NCBI GenBank assembly: GCA_022539475.1 | Contig: VCMS01000067.1 | Coordinates: 124,001-188,000, forward strand | Origin: Gracilaria domingensis | Lineage: Eukaryota; Rhodophyta; Florideophyceae; Gracilariales; Gracilariaceae | Direction: 5' to 3' | Length of the DNA stretch: 64,000 bases | In this document: positions 12,101 through 23,700 of the stretch, piece by piece | Layout: each line of letters starts with the position of its first letter | Position numbering within the stretch: position 1 is the first letter of the stretch | Notes under the pieces: generated by a model | Told to the model about the DNA's origin: nothing | The model's database searches: none | The model's input: only the letters and a program-made list of their open reading frames with translations | Translations under genes and position numbers: made by a program

Positions 12101-15100
12101 GCTCGCAGAATACTGGGATCCGGAGACGGCGTATTACGTATTCGGATATCCGCGACAAGTTCAGGTCGTGAGTGATTATCACCGCTTCCATTGGTGTCGA
12201 TCGCGTCAGAATTATCTCGTTTACAGAGATCTTTGGCCATTTGAGAGGCCGTATGGATCAACGCAACAAAGTCAGCAGATGCAGAATCGTCTTGGCGAAG
12301 CACTGATAGAAGGTCTGGATTTTCCTTAGTGACGGGATACAACATACGCATTGCGACCGTTAAGGACGTTCGCTGTATTTCTTCCTTCGTCCAGTCATTT
12401 GAAGTGCTTAGTCCTTCATTCGCGGGCCCATCTGTTCCAAGAAGTCCAGGGCATGATCCTAAAGACAAAAGGAACGCACACAACGAATTCCAAACATCCG
12501 ATGCTACCTTTCGTACCGAGAAACGAACGTGGGCAGCAAGGGCACGGGAACTCAGGTTCTTGACCTGAGAGCGAAGCGAGCTCAACGCCTTTTCGTCTCG
12601 CAGAAGCGCGCGAAGCGCCTCGTCTGACGATTTTGAAGGGACATCTTGACCTGTATTCGAATCTGAAACGGCAATCTTGGCTATCCCTTTTGCTTGATTC
12701 GTAACAGAATCCGAAGAAAGCTCCATTTCGCTCTTATCCCCCTCTGGGATTCCGATTGCTACTGACCTCCCTAGAGACCCCGACTGTTCACCAGCTTCTG
12801 TAAAAGGTAAGGCCTCAGCAAGAGCAAGAATGTACGAGCTTGTCGTAATAGGATCATCGACTGATTTTCGATAAAGCGAATCACGAATATCCAAAAGTTC
12901 ACATCCGTCTCCGAGTCCCTTAGATGCCACTTTGGCGATTTCCATTGGTCTCGTAACGGAGAGCAAAACTTCGAAGCCGCCTGCCTCAAAGAAGGACTTC
13001 AAGATCATTGACTGGGTCCCTCTGCGATGTTCATCGAATACAGTTCCTTTGATTTCAATGAGCACACCCCGTATGTAATCCCACGCAGCTACGATACCTG
13101 TCGTTCCCATAGTAGCAACTTGAACGCGCCACAGAGGTTCAGCAGCCTTTAAGTGGAGCACGAAAATTCGTCCAATCGTCGCGGATAGAGATCTTGCACG
13201 TGCAGCATAAGAAACTGTACTCCTTGCATTTCGACGTAGAGTGAGTGTGAGCCCTTTCGAGAGAGTCAGATACAAATTCTGGACAGCAACCGCATACGTC
13301 ACGAGCTGCCATGCCATGCCTTTCACTTTCTGCCGATAGAATGTCTTTGCCTGTGGAGGTACGGAAAACTTCTTGCATGCTTCTTCGAATCCCTTGCTCC
13401 TAGATATAGGGTTACCGAGAAGCTTATCTACATTCCCAATATATCTGGTTAGAGATGAGGGCTGGAGAGACTTCATTGACGGATTCGCAGCTGCTGTGAC
13501 CCCTGCAATCGTGAGGTCTCCGTCCGGGGCACTAAGAATTAGGCCGGTATACGCTATTGCCAGGTGATATCGTGCAGCCCTTTCAACAGTAGATAAAAGG
13601 GTTGTAACTTCTGCGCCGCCACAATTGCCCCAGAATGTTGTGGTAGACCCAAGAGCTCCTCGTAGGAGCCCATTCAATACAACGACATCAACTCGAAGTA
13701 TCTTGATGTTCGTTTTCAAGTCTTCTCGGTGCTTAGACACGTCTCTCTTGTTGGTGTCAACCTGTTCTTCTTCTTGTAGAAGGCTCCCATTTTTCCCTTC
13801 TGCTAACTCTTCTTCCGGAAGCCACACATCTCCAAGACTTTTTGCAGCTCTCAGTACTCTAGATGCATCCTCTACAATAACAGAGAATAAGGCCTTGAGA
13901 ACAATCGACGGATGACGAGAATTAATGGTTCGAAGAGATACAACTAAAGAAGCCAAAGTGGCACTTGGGGTCGGATAATGTCGTGAGAAGTTTTGGCCAT
14001 CACGAACAGCTGCTTCTGCGGAAGCATATGCCACAGCTTTTCGCATCCTTAACATATCCCTAAGACCATTACCCTTCACGAGACGTTCTTGGTGTTCAGG
14101 ACTGTTTTGGGATAAACCAGCAAGCCTGAATGTATTATTGGCAACGGCAAGTTTCATCTTGTCGAGTAGAATTTGTTCAAAAGGGGACTTAGTGCCATCA
14201 CCGTACACACATGTGATTTTAGATGCTGGTTTCGATTCAGATATCGTTGCTGCCAATGTCATCTTCTTCTCCGGCTTACCTTTCGGGTTTAAGGCTCTTC
14301 GCAGATCCTGATCATCATTATCAATGAATGCCGCTGACTTCCGTATATAAGCTTCCATCGCCTCATTCCCACTTTCTCGCAAAGCCTCAACATGCCTAAC
14401 AAGCTCATCGAGACCATTCCCGACATGAACTGGAATATCACCGTGGAGTGCTCGCGTATAAAACGGGGTTGCTAGACGTAGGAGAAAATCCTTCAAAGGC
14501 AGCAAGGAGACGACTATGTCTCGAGCCTTCGGAGCAAGACATAGTGCTGCTAAAAGATTAGGGATGCACTTGATTGCCTCACCACACGGGGGCAACCCTG
14601 CTCTAATAGACCTTAACACTGTAGCGGCAATTCCAGCGTCCACCAACTCCACTGTTGCTGTCGGTTCTGCATGGGCTATATTCGTTGTAACCGCTGCAGC
14701 AGATTGAAAAAGGCTTCCACCATAATGAAATGGTTGTCCCATAATCTTTCGGAGCGCGTTTGGAAGTTTGGAGTTGGCCACTAGTTCCCTCACCTCATTA
14801 CCTCCGGAACCAAGAGCTGGAATTAACAGTTGATGCAATGAACGAAGCAGCGACCACTGAGAGTGCGGAAGTTGGCCCCTTGAAGTTGCGCTTGAGCTTG
14901 GAGGTTGATGTTCAAGTGCTTCGGCATATGTCATCTGCTTCTCTCTAAGAAGGTTGTAAAACTCCCGAGATTCGCCTCGTCTTTGTAGCGCAAGTACTTC
15001 TACCTTTTCATCTTCATCGGAAAGGTCTATGCATTGGTCAAGCTTGTCGACATCGGTCTCTGCGGCAATTCGGTCGGCAATCAGTGTGAGCCCGTTCTGC

Positions 15101-17182
15101 TCCCTGAAAACCTGAGTGCCAGAACTGTGAGTTGAGCCTTCGAGAATTGCTTGCATCGCTCTGATTGCCCTTGTTACAACTCGAGAATGACTTGAATCCC
15201 GATCACCAAGTAAAGGAAGCAGTATGTTAAGCACTCCAGAGGAAGTAAACGGGCCTGCATTTGACGAACTCGTTGGAATAGCAAGAGAGTGCACCAATGC
15301 CAAGAGTGACTCAGCGACTTGAAACTGCTCAGCTCGTGATCTTAGTAACATACATTCGGAAGCAATAGTCAAACTCTTCGCTGTATTCTCAGAGCAGCTT
15401 GGTGAAGTTTCCAGCTCCTTCCTCCCAATTTGCAAAGCACCCTGTGGTTCCATATTGCAGTCCATTAAAGACGGGTTAGCATTCTGTGATCCATCTATAA
15501 TGCTCCTAATCTCGCTCCGCAACAAGGTGGTCAAAGACCCATGATGTGCGTCCAGACCTGTAACCATGAGAACTACTGTGAACCTTCGCCGATCAGATGC
15601 AAATGCGTTGAGAAGTCGAATGCATATACTACGCAAACACAAGGGGATATCATCTAGACCATCCTTCGCTTCCGCCCTTGCCACGGTGATTACATCTTGC
15701 AAGAGTTCAGTTTCTTTCGCAAGGTCGCGTTTGCTAGGGTTCATCGGGTGAAGGAGAAATAGGATTGTAAGCGCATACATTCTCAAGATACATGCTTCTA
15801 TTCTTCCCACACGACCATGACTGAAAGCTCGGGCCCTACGATAGGCGTAGAGAAGGGAGAAAAGCTTATTCTTCGGAATGCCATGGTTTGTCGCAAATTC
15901 TGTGAGCAGCCATCTTTCATCCCCGTTGAAGGACTCTACATTTTCAAGAACAACTGAGGTCACCGTACCTACAGTACTAACAGATGGTTCTGTTCCATGG
16001 GACACCGTGTCCAACGACTTCGACGGTGCAAGAGGTAGAGGGGTTGAGGACGACGAACGAGTATTTCCGCTTCCATTAGAAGCCTTCCTTCCTACCGGCT
16101 CATGAATGGTAGGAGACCATTCCCATCGTACCCTTTCCAGCATTAACGGATCGGAAGAAGAACCAGATGAAGATTTCGCGTACTTGAAATGAAGCTGCTT
16201 TCCGTCATTTGGCAAGGGTTTATCTGCATTCGATCTACAGCATTCAACTAAACCCAATCCCCTTTCCCTTCCCCCCCACCCAATTGAGATTTCCATAAGA
16301 CGTTGAATGAGCTCAAATGTGAAACCAGGGCGCGACGTTCGAAACTTACCCGACTTTTGATACAGCAAGTGCAAAATTTCTAGCGACAGCAAGACAATCG
16401 CCGAATGGCCATCGGCAAGCAACGCAGTTAGATGCTCTACGGAATTGTAAACGTGTCTCGAATCATGTGCAGCATTTTGAATGAGTTCACGAGTCTGCCG
16501 AAGAATTAGACGAACACAGGAGGCAGAAGGCGTAAACAACGGCACGGAACCTTCGGTTTCTGTCGTTCCATCGTTTTCTGATGCTTGTACTGCACCAGTT
16601 GCTGCCTGCACCTTTTCTGAAGTGCTCCGCGATGACGGTCCTGGTGTTAGAGTAGCTTGTTGAGACGGATCATTTGAAGTCAGAAACGAATTAGTGCTCC
16701 AGAGTTGAGCTGAATGCTCCGAACTATCATTGAGGTTCTTCGTCTGGTCCTTTGACGCAACATTTGATTCCTTCTTAAAGATATCGTGCTCAGAGATGTA
16801 GCGTTCGAGGAGTTGATCGAAGCGGTTTAGTACCTTGTACCAGTTGGTAAGATTTCTCTCCTCTGGACGTTCAAAATGATTAGGCGCATCGAAGTCCAGA
16901 ATAACCTTGATAAGGGCATCATCGTCTGGTGCATTGACTATTTGCGAGATGCTATCCTGCAAGAATTGGATCTGTGGATACGGGAACGAGAACCACGGGC
17001 AGAAACAGATCGGTACAAGACGGTTGGCATAAGAATGCGAAAGTTAGAGTCGCGAGAAATGAGAATCAAAACATAAGCATAAAAGCGGTATGGCGCAGAT
17101 TAAAAAGATATACATGCGGAGTCTCGTAGAATAAGAAGAAACGTACAGGTGCCAGTGGTCGCCTTGGTTTGACGAGCACCAT
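9112..17182 (-). CDS. Giant UPL1/HUWE1/TOM1-type protein lacking the HECT ligase domain
   Basis: Spliced product of about 2,631 residues. I infer a 12-codon first exon (17182-17147, MVLVKPRRPLAP), an intron at 17146-16972 (GTACGT..CCACAG) and exon 2 from 16971 to the TAG at 9112. The ORF alone would start with TTG, while the joined N-terminus resembles TOM1/UPL1 starts. Exon 2 has the DUF908 region (about residues 165-460, including WGGRERGLGL), a DUF913-like helical region (about 490-910), a UBA domain (LTEMGFPERLARVAIRR, about 1630) and a long Asp/Glu/Ser-rich stretch (about 1670-1770), then helical-repeat sequence to the end. Known family members continue with an acidic segment and a roughly 350-residue HECT domain bearing the catalytic Cys; here the protein stops before it. 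It could be a non-catalytic ubiquitin-binding scaffold, or half of a gene split in this lineage. Confidence 0.85.
16972..17146 (-). other. Predicted 175-nt intron in the UPL-type gene
   Basis: The donor GTACGT (17146-17141 on the minus strand) follows CCT of an ATG-started 12-codon exon. The acceptor CCACAG ends at 16972 after a pyrimidine-rich run. The phase is 0 and splicing gives a continuous frame. The exon-2 frame has no ATG near its start and meets a stop about 70 bases upstream of the acceptor, so an upstream exon is required. Confidence 0.7.
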
Positions 17183-18032
17183 AGCTGATGCACTTTTCTC
17201 TGCCGTCGAGCGAGAGAAGTTTCGTGACGGTTGACAACGTCGGAGTTGTATCGCTCTCCGTTTGAGGTTGGTAGAGGGCTTCTGATGTAAGTTCAACTCA
17301 TAGATCAAGGGGCAGAAAGCTGTTTGCCTTCCAAGGTCGTGCTGATGAACGCTCTAAGACTCTGCACAAACAGTTCACCACGGAGCAGACGGTGGAAAGA
17401 TAAGAGACGGCAATAGTCTGACAAATGCTTGCAACCGTAGGTAGCTCAGCAAAGGCGTAGAGGCGGAATGGGCGGCGGACTTTGCTCAACGCGGATGGCG
17501 ACGGCAAAAAGAAACGCGGAAAGGTCACAAATATGGTTGCGCCCAGCGGCGACCAGCGAATGTTTGTTGGAACATGCAACATTTTGATCTCCGGCTCAAC
17601 GAAAAAATATGCAAATGGAAATAGCTGTAAGCATGAGATAAATGCGTGGGACAGCGTTCCGACACGCGTTCGTACTGTATTTGTTCGCTGCCAGCACCAG
17701 CCGCCTGGTCCAATCTTCGGACTCAGAGCCTCTGAGATAACATCAAGTCATGCTTCGACTTGTACCTTCGTCTCGGGAAGGGCAGGACTCCCTTGACCTC
17801 TTGGGGCCCGAAACTGTTCCTCTGTTCCACATCAGCAGAACGTGCCATCAGCAAAGCTTTGGCGGCCATCAATATGCTTTTTCGCAGTGCCTAGAGGGCG
17901 CACGAGGTGCACCGCCCGCATGCGGACAACAACAAATTTGTCAACATTACAATGGAGAATGAAATCTTGAAGGCATGACCTCTATAACTATGTATTCGCT
18001 GCATCTTTCCAACACCCACTTCAGACCGAAGC
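17183..18032. other. Intergenic, promoter side of the UPL-type gene
   Basis: Separates the first exon of the UPL-type gene from the 3' end of the ceramidase-like gene, both on the minus strand. Short frames on both strands (for example 17482-17796) have no recognisable motif. It presumably contains the UPL promoter; no obvious TATA motif stands out. Confidence 0.4.
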
Positions 18033-19541
18033 TCATAGACTTAGATCGAGAAGCATTGCATGCGCGCCATTCATTATGCGACGCTCTGTATCCACCGACC
18101 AAGCTGACGGTAGACCGTAATACCACGCCGCTCGTTCGCCTCCCTCTCGCCCGCCTTCTCGTATCACATCACTAGTACCGACATAGCCCATGACATCTTG
18201 GCAGTACCCAACGATCCAAGTTGCCCCAGCTTTCTTCAACTCATGGCAATACCCAACTGTCGGCTCTCCACCCAAGAACACAATTCTAATGTCACCGAGT
18301 CGCCATACACCGAGAGGGAACGGATAAAACGCGTCGGTCTTCCCCTCCCTTCCTATCCCCTCGGCCTGCAGAAGATCCGCAGCTCGTCTTTCCACCACGT
18401 TTTTTGACCGACCCCGAACAGAGAGCTCATATGCGCTGTAGCGCTTCGCAAAGTTCAGTTTTATGTACGCATCGGTCGCAACCGCCCCGGACCGTACATC
18501 TGTACCCCCTAGGTGCACAACTTGCAGAATGCGGTTCACCAAGTTTGATCCATGATGTTCAAGAAGTTGTACATTTCCTCGTGGATATATGTTTTGGTCA
18601 CCACCACAGCCAGCAAGGAAGAGCCATGTTCCTCCAGTCTCATCCTCAAGCTTTTTCGCCGTGTAGCCAGGGTAATCCCCAGAATATCGGTAGCTGGATG
18701 TTAGGATTGTCGCGTGTGCCGCGACTCCGAATACGCCCGCAACAATTTTGCTTCCTTTTACAAACCACATGATAGGAACCTGATCTTCCGTAGTTCCTCT
18801 CTTCCCGTGAAACTCCCTCTCCGACACCTGACGTCTATTGGTAGCGAGTGGCACCGTAGCTTCAGAATATGATACAGAGACGGTTTCCTGTCGACCTTCG
18901 ATACATTCCCTTATTGCCTTTAGCACAGCTACAGTGAGCGATGTCTTATATCGTACAATCTTTTCATGCTCCATCTCATCAGGGGGTACAAGAGGGGCGA
19001 GATTTCTCCCCACTACTGGACCAGAATGTGTATGAGTGGCACATAATCGTAGACGATCTCGAGAAATTCCATACTCTCTCTCCACTTCCTGCAGAATTGT
19101 GGCAGCGAATTCACGATCGAATCCGATAAGGTCAAGGGATACAATCACTAGCGGTAGCGATTTCACACGGCCTGTCTGATTGCGAATAGCTAACGCTCGA
19201 ACGTAAAGCGGAAAATCAGGATCAATTGGCTGAGTACTTTCTGCTGTGCGATTGCGAGATGCAAAGCCAGAGAGCCAAACAGTTTCTGATGGGGTGATGT
19301 CAACTCGCGAAACGCTAACTGTCCATGTGCTTTCTCCACTTCTTTCGCTAACGCTCTGGCCGCCCTTAATCAGAAAAACACATACAACTAATGCGGCAGC
19401 GGTGACCAAGATTAGTGGTTTGCTCTTCAACGAAAGTCTTCGCACGAAGAACAAGACATCACGTTTGCGGCGGAGGAAAAGTTCCTTCGTCGTCAACTTC
19501 TCTTGCTTTCGATGCAATCTTCTTTGCCCTGCACCGTTCAT
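18033..19541 (-). CDS. Neutral/alkaline ceramidase-like membrane protein
   Basis: 502 residues. A basic cytoplasmic tail is followed by one hydrophobic segment (PLILVTAAALVVCVFLI, about residues 42-58), giving a type II membrane protein with its catalytic part in the lumen or outside. The family signature ATHTHSGP (about 165-172) carries the zinc-binding histidines; further conserved pieces are VAAHATIL (about 272), SGDYPGY (about 284) and GCGGDQN (about 307). True neutral ceramidases split the amide of ceramide and are about 650-780 residues with a second C-terminal domain. This protein has only the N-terminal domain, as in shorter bacterial homologues. The family is clear; the substrate is not, and it may be another lipid amide. 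The start is an ATG just before the basic tail. Confidence 0.8.
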   Translation of the reverse strand: MNGAGQRRLHRKQEKLTTKELFLRRKRDVLFFVRRLSLKSKPLILVTAAALVVCVFLIKGGQSVSERSGESTWTVSVSRVDITPSETVWLSGFASRNRTAESTQPIDPDFPLYVRALAIRNQTGRVKSLPLVIVSLDLIGFDREFAATILQEVEREYGISRDRLRLCATHTHSGPVVGRNLAPLVPPDEMEHEKIVRYKTSLTVAVLKAIRECIEGRQETVSVSYSEATVPLATNRRQVSEREFHGKRGTTEDQVPIMWFVKGSKIVAGVFGVAAHATILTSSYRYSGDYPGYTAKKLEDETGGTWLFLAGCGGDQNIYPRGNVQLLEHHGSNLVNRILQVVHLGGTDVRSGAVATDAYIKLNFAKRYSAYELSVRGRSKNVVERRAADLLQAEGIGREGKTDAFYPFPLGVWRLGDIRIVFLGGEPTVGYCHELKKAGATWIVGYCQDVMGYVGTSDVIREGGREGGERAAWYYGLPSAWSVDTERRIMNGAHAMLLDLSL

Positions 19542-20283
19542 AGAGTACGCAGTCGACTACAGTTCAATGGGGAACACTTGTGAGCGAAAAAAGACCGGAC
19601 TCGTGGGACGCTGTCTCAGATTATGCTTCTTGTCTTCTCCTAATTATACTCATCAACATGATGAATCGAGCAGACAAACATGAGGCCAAAGAATGAATAA
19701 AAGAGAGCAGCTGAGCCAGTTAGGCAGAACCCTCTGTATTAATATATGTATATGCTTGATATATCTGCTTCGTAATTGGGGGCAGCTGACCATAAATGAA
19801 AGAGAGAAGGAGAGTGAGCGTATGCTTGAAGAATAGCAAAGAGTTTCTTGGATTGTCGAAACGATCAAGTAACGAATATCCCGCTAAGTCGATCGCTCAC
19901 ACTTTCTCAGAAAACGAACATATCCTCCTCGCAGCGCAACCCAAAAGACAAAAGTGAATTGGCGTTTTATTTTTCGATTATATTTAAGGTGCACATTGTC
20001 TTTTTCCTCGCGACATATGCATTAGAAGAAGGACCCATGCAGTATTCTCGCTGAACTTTCGTTGGGTCTACCCCGGTGCTGCAACTTGCAGCCTGCAAGC
20101 ACATGCTCTGTATGAGGGGTGAAAATTGCTCTCCGATTTGCAAAGCAATCCACAGCTGATCACGCAGACAATTTGTGCTCGGGGTTCGTTGCCTGGTCAC
20201 AGGCTTCTCCGCGTTTGGCTGGTAATCGAGTTGCTGTTCTTCGTCCCCGTCTGCCATCTCCGAGCACATCGATCCACTTAAAA
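19542..20283. promoter_or_regulatory. Shared upstream region of the ceramidase-like gene and ATP synthase epsilon
   Basis: The two genes diverge from this 742-bp gap, so both promoters must lie in it. An A/T-rich patch (about 19735-19765, with TTAATATATGTATATG) and another at 19965-19990 are the best candidates for promoter elements. No specific factor site is claimed. Confidence 0.4.
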
Positions 20284-20679
20284 ATGGTGCAATACTGGCG
20301 CGCGGCGGGCATGACGTACCTCAAGTACTCTACTACATGTGCCGAACTTGTTCGCCAGGCCTTGAAGGAACCAATCCGCTCCCAGGTTCTCAATCGTGCC
20401 GGCTATGCTATGATCAGAGGTGACTGGGATAAGGGAAAGATCGTTCAAAGAAGTAAGTGGTTCCTTCATTGCATAGCTTCTCGCTTAAATTCAAGCGTTG
20501 CTTTTCGGCGTCAAATGGCGCGTGTCATCTCAACGATGAGGTTACTAACTCGTGAAAAACTCATCGAACATCGCGTGGTCATTGCATTTCGTTTCGGGTT
20601 TCTACATCGTCTTCAACTTCCATTAGCATTGATTGAACCTGGTGCTTCCGCTGACGTTGCCGCTGCTGTCGCCAAGTAA
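20284..20679 (+). CDS. ATP5F1E: Mitochondrial ATP synthase subunit epsilon (one intron)
   Basis: The first exon (20284-20452) encodes MVQYWRAAGMTYLKYST followed by CAELVRQALKEP, which matches the start of the mitochondrial F1 epsilon subunit (YWR.AG..Y..YS..CA..VR.ALK). This small protein sits at the foot of the F1 central stalk and stabilises gamma and delta. GTAAGT at 20453 opens an intron ending CATTAG at 20626; exon 2 (20627-20679) adds 17 codons and TAA. The spliced product is 73 residues, normal for the subunit. Without splicing the frame stays open, adding 58 residues that would be out of place. The frame is also open upstream to 20119, but similarity begins at the ATG at 20284. Confidence 0.88.
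   Translation: MVQYWRAAGMTYLKYSTTCAELVRQALKEPIRSQVLNRAGYAMIRGDWDKGKIVQRSKWFLHCIASRLNSSVAFRRQMARVISTMRLLTREKLIEHRVVIAFRFGFLHRLQLPLALIEPGASADVAAAVAK
20453..20626 (+). other. 174-nt intron in the ATP synthase epsilon gene
   Basis: Donor GTAAGT, acceptor TTCCATTAG after a T/C-rich stretch. It interrupts a codon after its first base. The length is a multiple of three and there is no stop in frame, so an unspliced message would still be fully translatable. Confidence 0.8.
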
Positions 20680-20765
20680 AGCGCTTCATGTCTTTCTGCC
20701 GCACTTCTTGAGTCTTTATCACCTTTTTTGGTTGACCTCTGCATTCATCTTTTATGTCTTAAGCG

Positions 20766-23700
20766 TTAAACGACTCCAGATTGTTCTGTAGGCACTGATG
20801 AAAACCCCATCTCAACCACCGCTTCATTGCAACGACTGCAGAGCAATGGGTGATCGAAATGTGTACCTACAGTGTCGTCATAATGCCAGCACCTATCGCA
20901 TTTTGGAGCTGAAGCCTTATCTATTCCTACAACAAAGCGTACTTGCCCATCCTTTCCATTCGTGTTCATGTGTGCACATTGTGTAACCAAATCAGCGGTT
21001 GAAGTGACCTCAACATCCGAAACAATAAATGCTCGCTTCAGACTGTCCACATCATTGGGACATACTACCATTTTCCTCAAAGTAGCAGCATCCGCTGGGT
21101 CTGCGGCAAAGATCTTCACTGACGCTTCCATTGACGCTCCAAGAGTCTTCGCAGCTCGAGCGGCCTCCAGCACTTTGTTCACAGCGTCTCGGGCTTCGAG
21201 TACGACAGCCCAGTCATCCATGACTTCTTTATCTACATTTACCCATTCAGATCGGCGTTCAAACCACCCAGCCTCGTAAACCGATGACGCCTGTGGGAAA
21301 CTGGAGTTCATCGAACATGGAACATACGGCATGTTCTGCCAAAGATCTTCAGCAGTATGTGACACAATAGGAGCCAAGGCACGCGCGAAGTTCTCGAGCA
21401 TTGACGCAATTACTGTTTGACACGATCGTCGTCTGAAGGAATCTGGAGCGGGAATATACAAGCGGTCCTTGGCTATGTCCAGATAAAAGTTTGAAAGGTC
21501 AACAACAGCAAATCTTTGAAGAGCTTGATACACTTTGAAAAATGAAAACGAATCATAGGCAGCTTCAACTTCGTCAGTGAGAGACATCATCCTTGACAGT
21601 ATATATCTATCCAGAGAGGGTAAAGAATCGTATGATACTTCATGTTTGGCAGGTACGAAGTCGTGGATGTTCCCAAGCATGTATCGTAAAGTGTTCCGAA
21701 GCTTCTTGTAGACATCTGCAACCTGTTTCAGAATCGACGGACCAATCATGATGTCAGAGCTGTAGTCTACAGAGGATACCCACAAGCGAAGTACATCACT
21801 CCCATACGGAGGCTCTTTCTTCTTGTTGTTGCCTCCAGAAATGACTTTCAGTGGGTCGATAACATTCCCAATACTCTTGCTCATCTTTATTCCCTTTTCA
21901 TCGAGAACGAAGCCATGTGTGAGGACCTTCTTATAGGGAGCCTTTTCCATTGCGGCAACAGATGTAAGTATAGAGCTTTGAAACCATCCTCTATGCTGAT
22001 CACTCCCTTCCAAATACAAGTCAACAGGATATGACAAAGAATTTCTTTGTGAAGCAACGGCAGCCCAAGATGAGCCTGAATCAAACCATACATCCATTGT
22101 ATCACGCCCCTTTCGCAGGTTGCGACCTCGGTATTTCTCGGGTAAGAGTTCATCAGCTTCCAGCTCCCACCATGCATCTGTGCCACGTTCGCGAATTATT
22201 TCCTTCACATGGTTCACGATGTCCTGCGACATTAACGTTGTGCCTGTACTATCGTCATAGAACACGGGAATTGGAACGCCCCACGCTCTCTGTCGTGATA
22301 TGCACCAGTCACCACGACCTTCTACCATGCCTCTTATGCGCTTTATTCCCGTAGCGGGAAACCATTCGACATTTTCAATTGCTTTCAGAACATCCTCGCG
22401 AAAATCGTCAATCGAGATAAACCATTGTTCGGTGGCGCGGAAAATTGTTGGTTTCTTCGTTCTCCAGTCGTAGGGGTATTTGTGAGAATAGCTTTCCTCC
22501 AAGAGAAGAACGTTTGATGCACTCAGGGCGTCCAGCACAGCCTGATTTCCTTCTCCGAGCACCGGCATACCAGCAAAACGGCCATTAGCTGCTTCCTCAG
22601 TGAATTTTCCAGCGTCATTAACGGGAGACACTATGTCGAGATTCTCTCGGAGTCCTGTCAGGTAATCTTCCTGACCATGACCCGGCGCTGTATGAACAAG
22701 TCCAGTTCCGGTATCAGTTGTTATATAATCACCGCCTTCGACAACCCTGCATACTTTGTTGTCCTCTAAGGGATGAGAGTATTCTACTCCAACGAGGTCT
22801 TCACCCTTTACAATGGACAAAATCTTGACATTTTCGTTCTTATCCAGCTTAGAAGAAGTAGACTCAACAAGATCCTTTGCTACCACAATCGCTAAGTCCG
22901 GCTGTTTGGGATGAAGCCCAGTGACTAATGCGTACTCCAAATCGACATTGATCGCAACAGCACGATTTGCAGGTATTGTCCACGGCGTAGTGGTCCAAAT
23001 CGACAGGGCAAGGCCGTTGGGCGAGGCAATCGCATCTGAAATAGGTTTCGGAGCATTGTCTGGAGCACTTGTGGCTTGAAACGCACAGTAGCAACTTCTC
23101 GAAGTATGCCCTTCCGGGTACTCCAACTCTGCTTCTGCCAGAGCAGTTCGACTTGAAGGTGACCAGTGGACTGGCTTCTTTCCTCGAAATACATACCCCT
23201 TGGCGTACATGATTCCAAATACCTCCATTTGTGCCGCTTCATATTCTGGATTTAAAGTCAAGTAAGGTTCATCCCAATCCCCCCAAACTCCAAATCGCTT
23301 CATGCCTTCGATATGCTTGTCCACAGTTTCCAGCGCAAAAGAACGTGCTTTCTTTCGCAAATCCACCGGGCTAAGATTCCTTCTCTCACTTCCCTTTAAA
23401 CTCTGCAAAACTTTCAGTTCTATCGGTAATCCATGAGTGTCCCATCCTGGAACAAAAACGGCTTTCTTCCCTTTCATAAGCTGATACTTGTTTATGATGT
23501 CTTTCAAAATCTTGTTCAGAGCATGTCCACAATGGAGTGGTCCGTTCGCAAATGGAGGCCCATCATGTAGAACAAAGGTCTCTCCGGGATTCTCTCGCGA
23601 CAGCCTCTCATATACCGACTTGTCGCTCCAAAACTTCTGAATCTGAGGTTCTTTCTTGGTCGCATTCGCTCTTTGCTCAAAAGTAGTTTGCGGGAGATTC

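Noticed and set aside
9158-16663. Plus-strand ORFs inside the UPL-type gene (up to 256 residues at 10331-11101)
   Set aside because: Antisense shadows of a continuous, domain-bearing coding frame.
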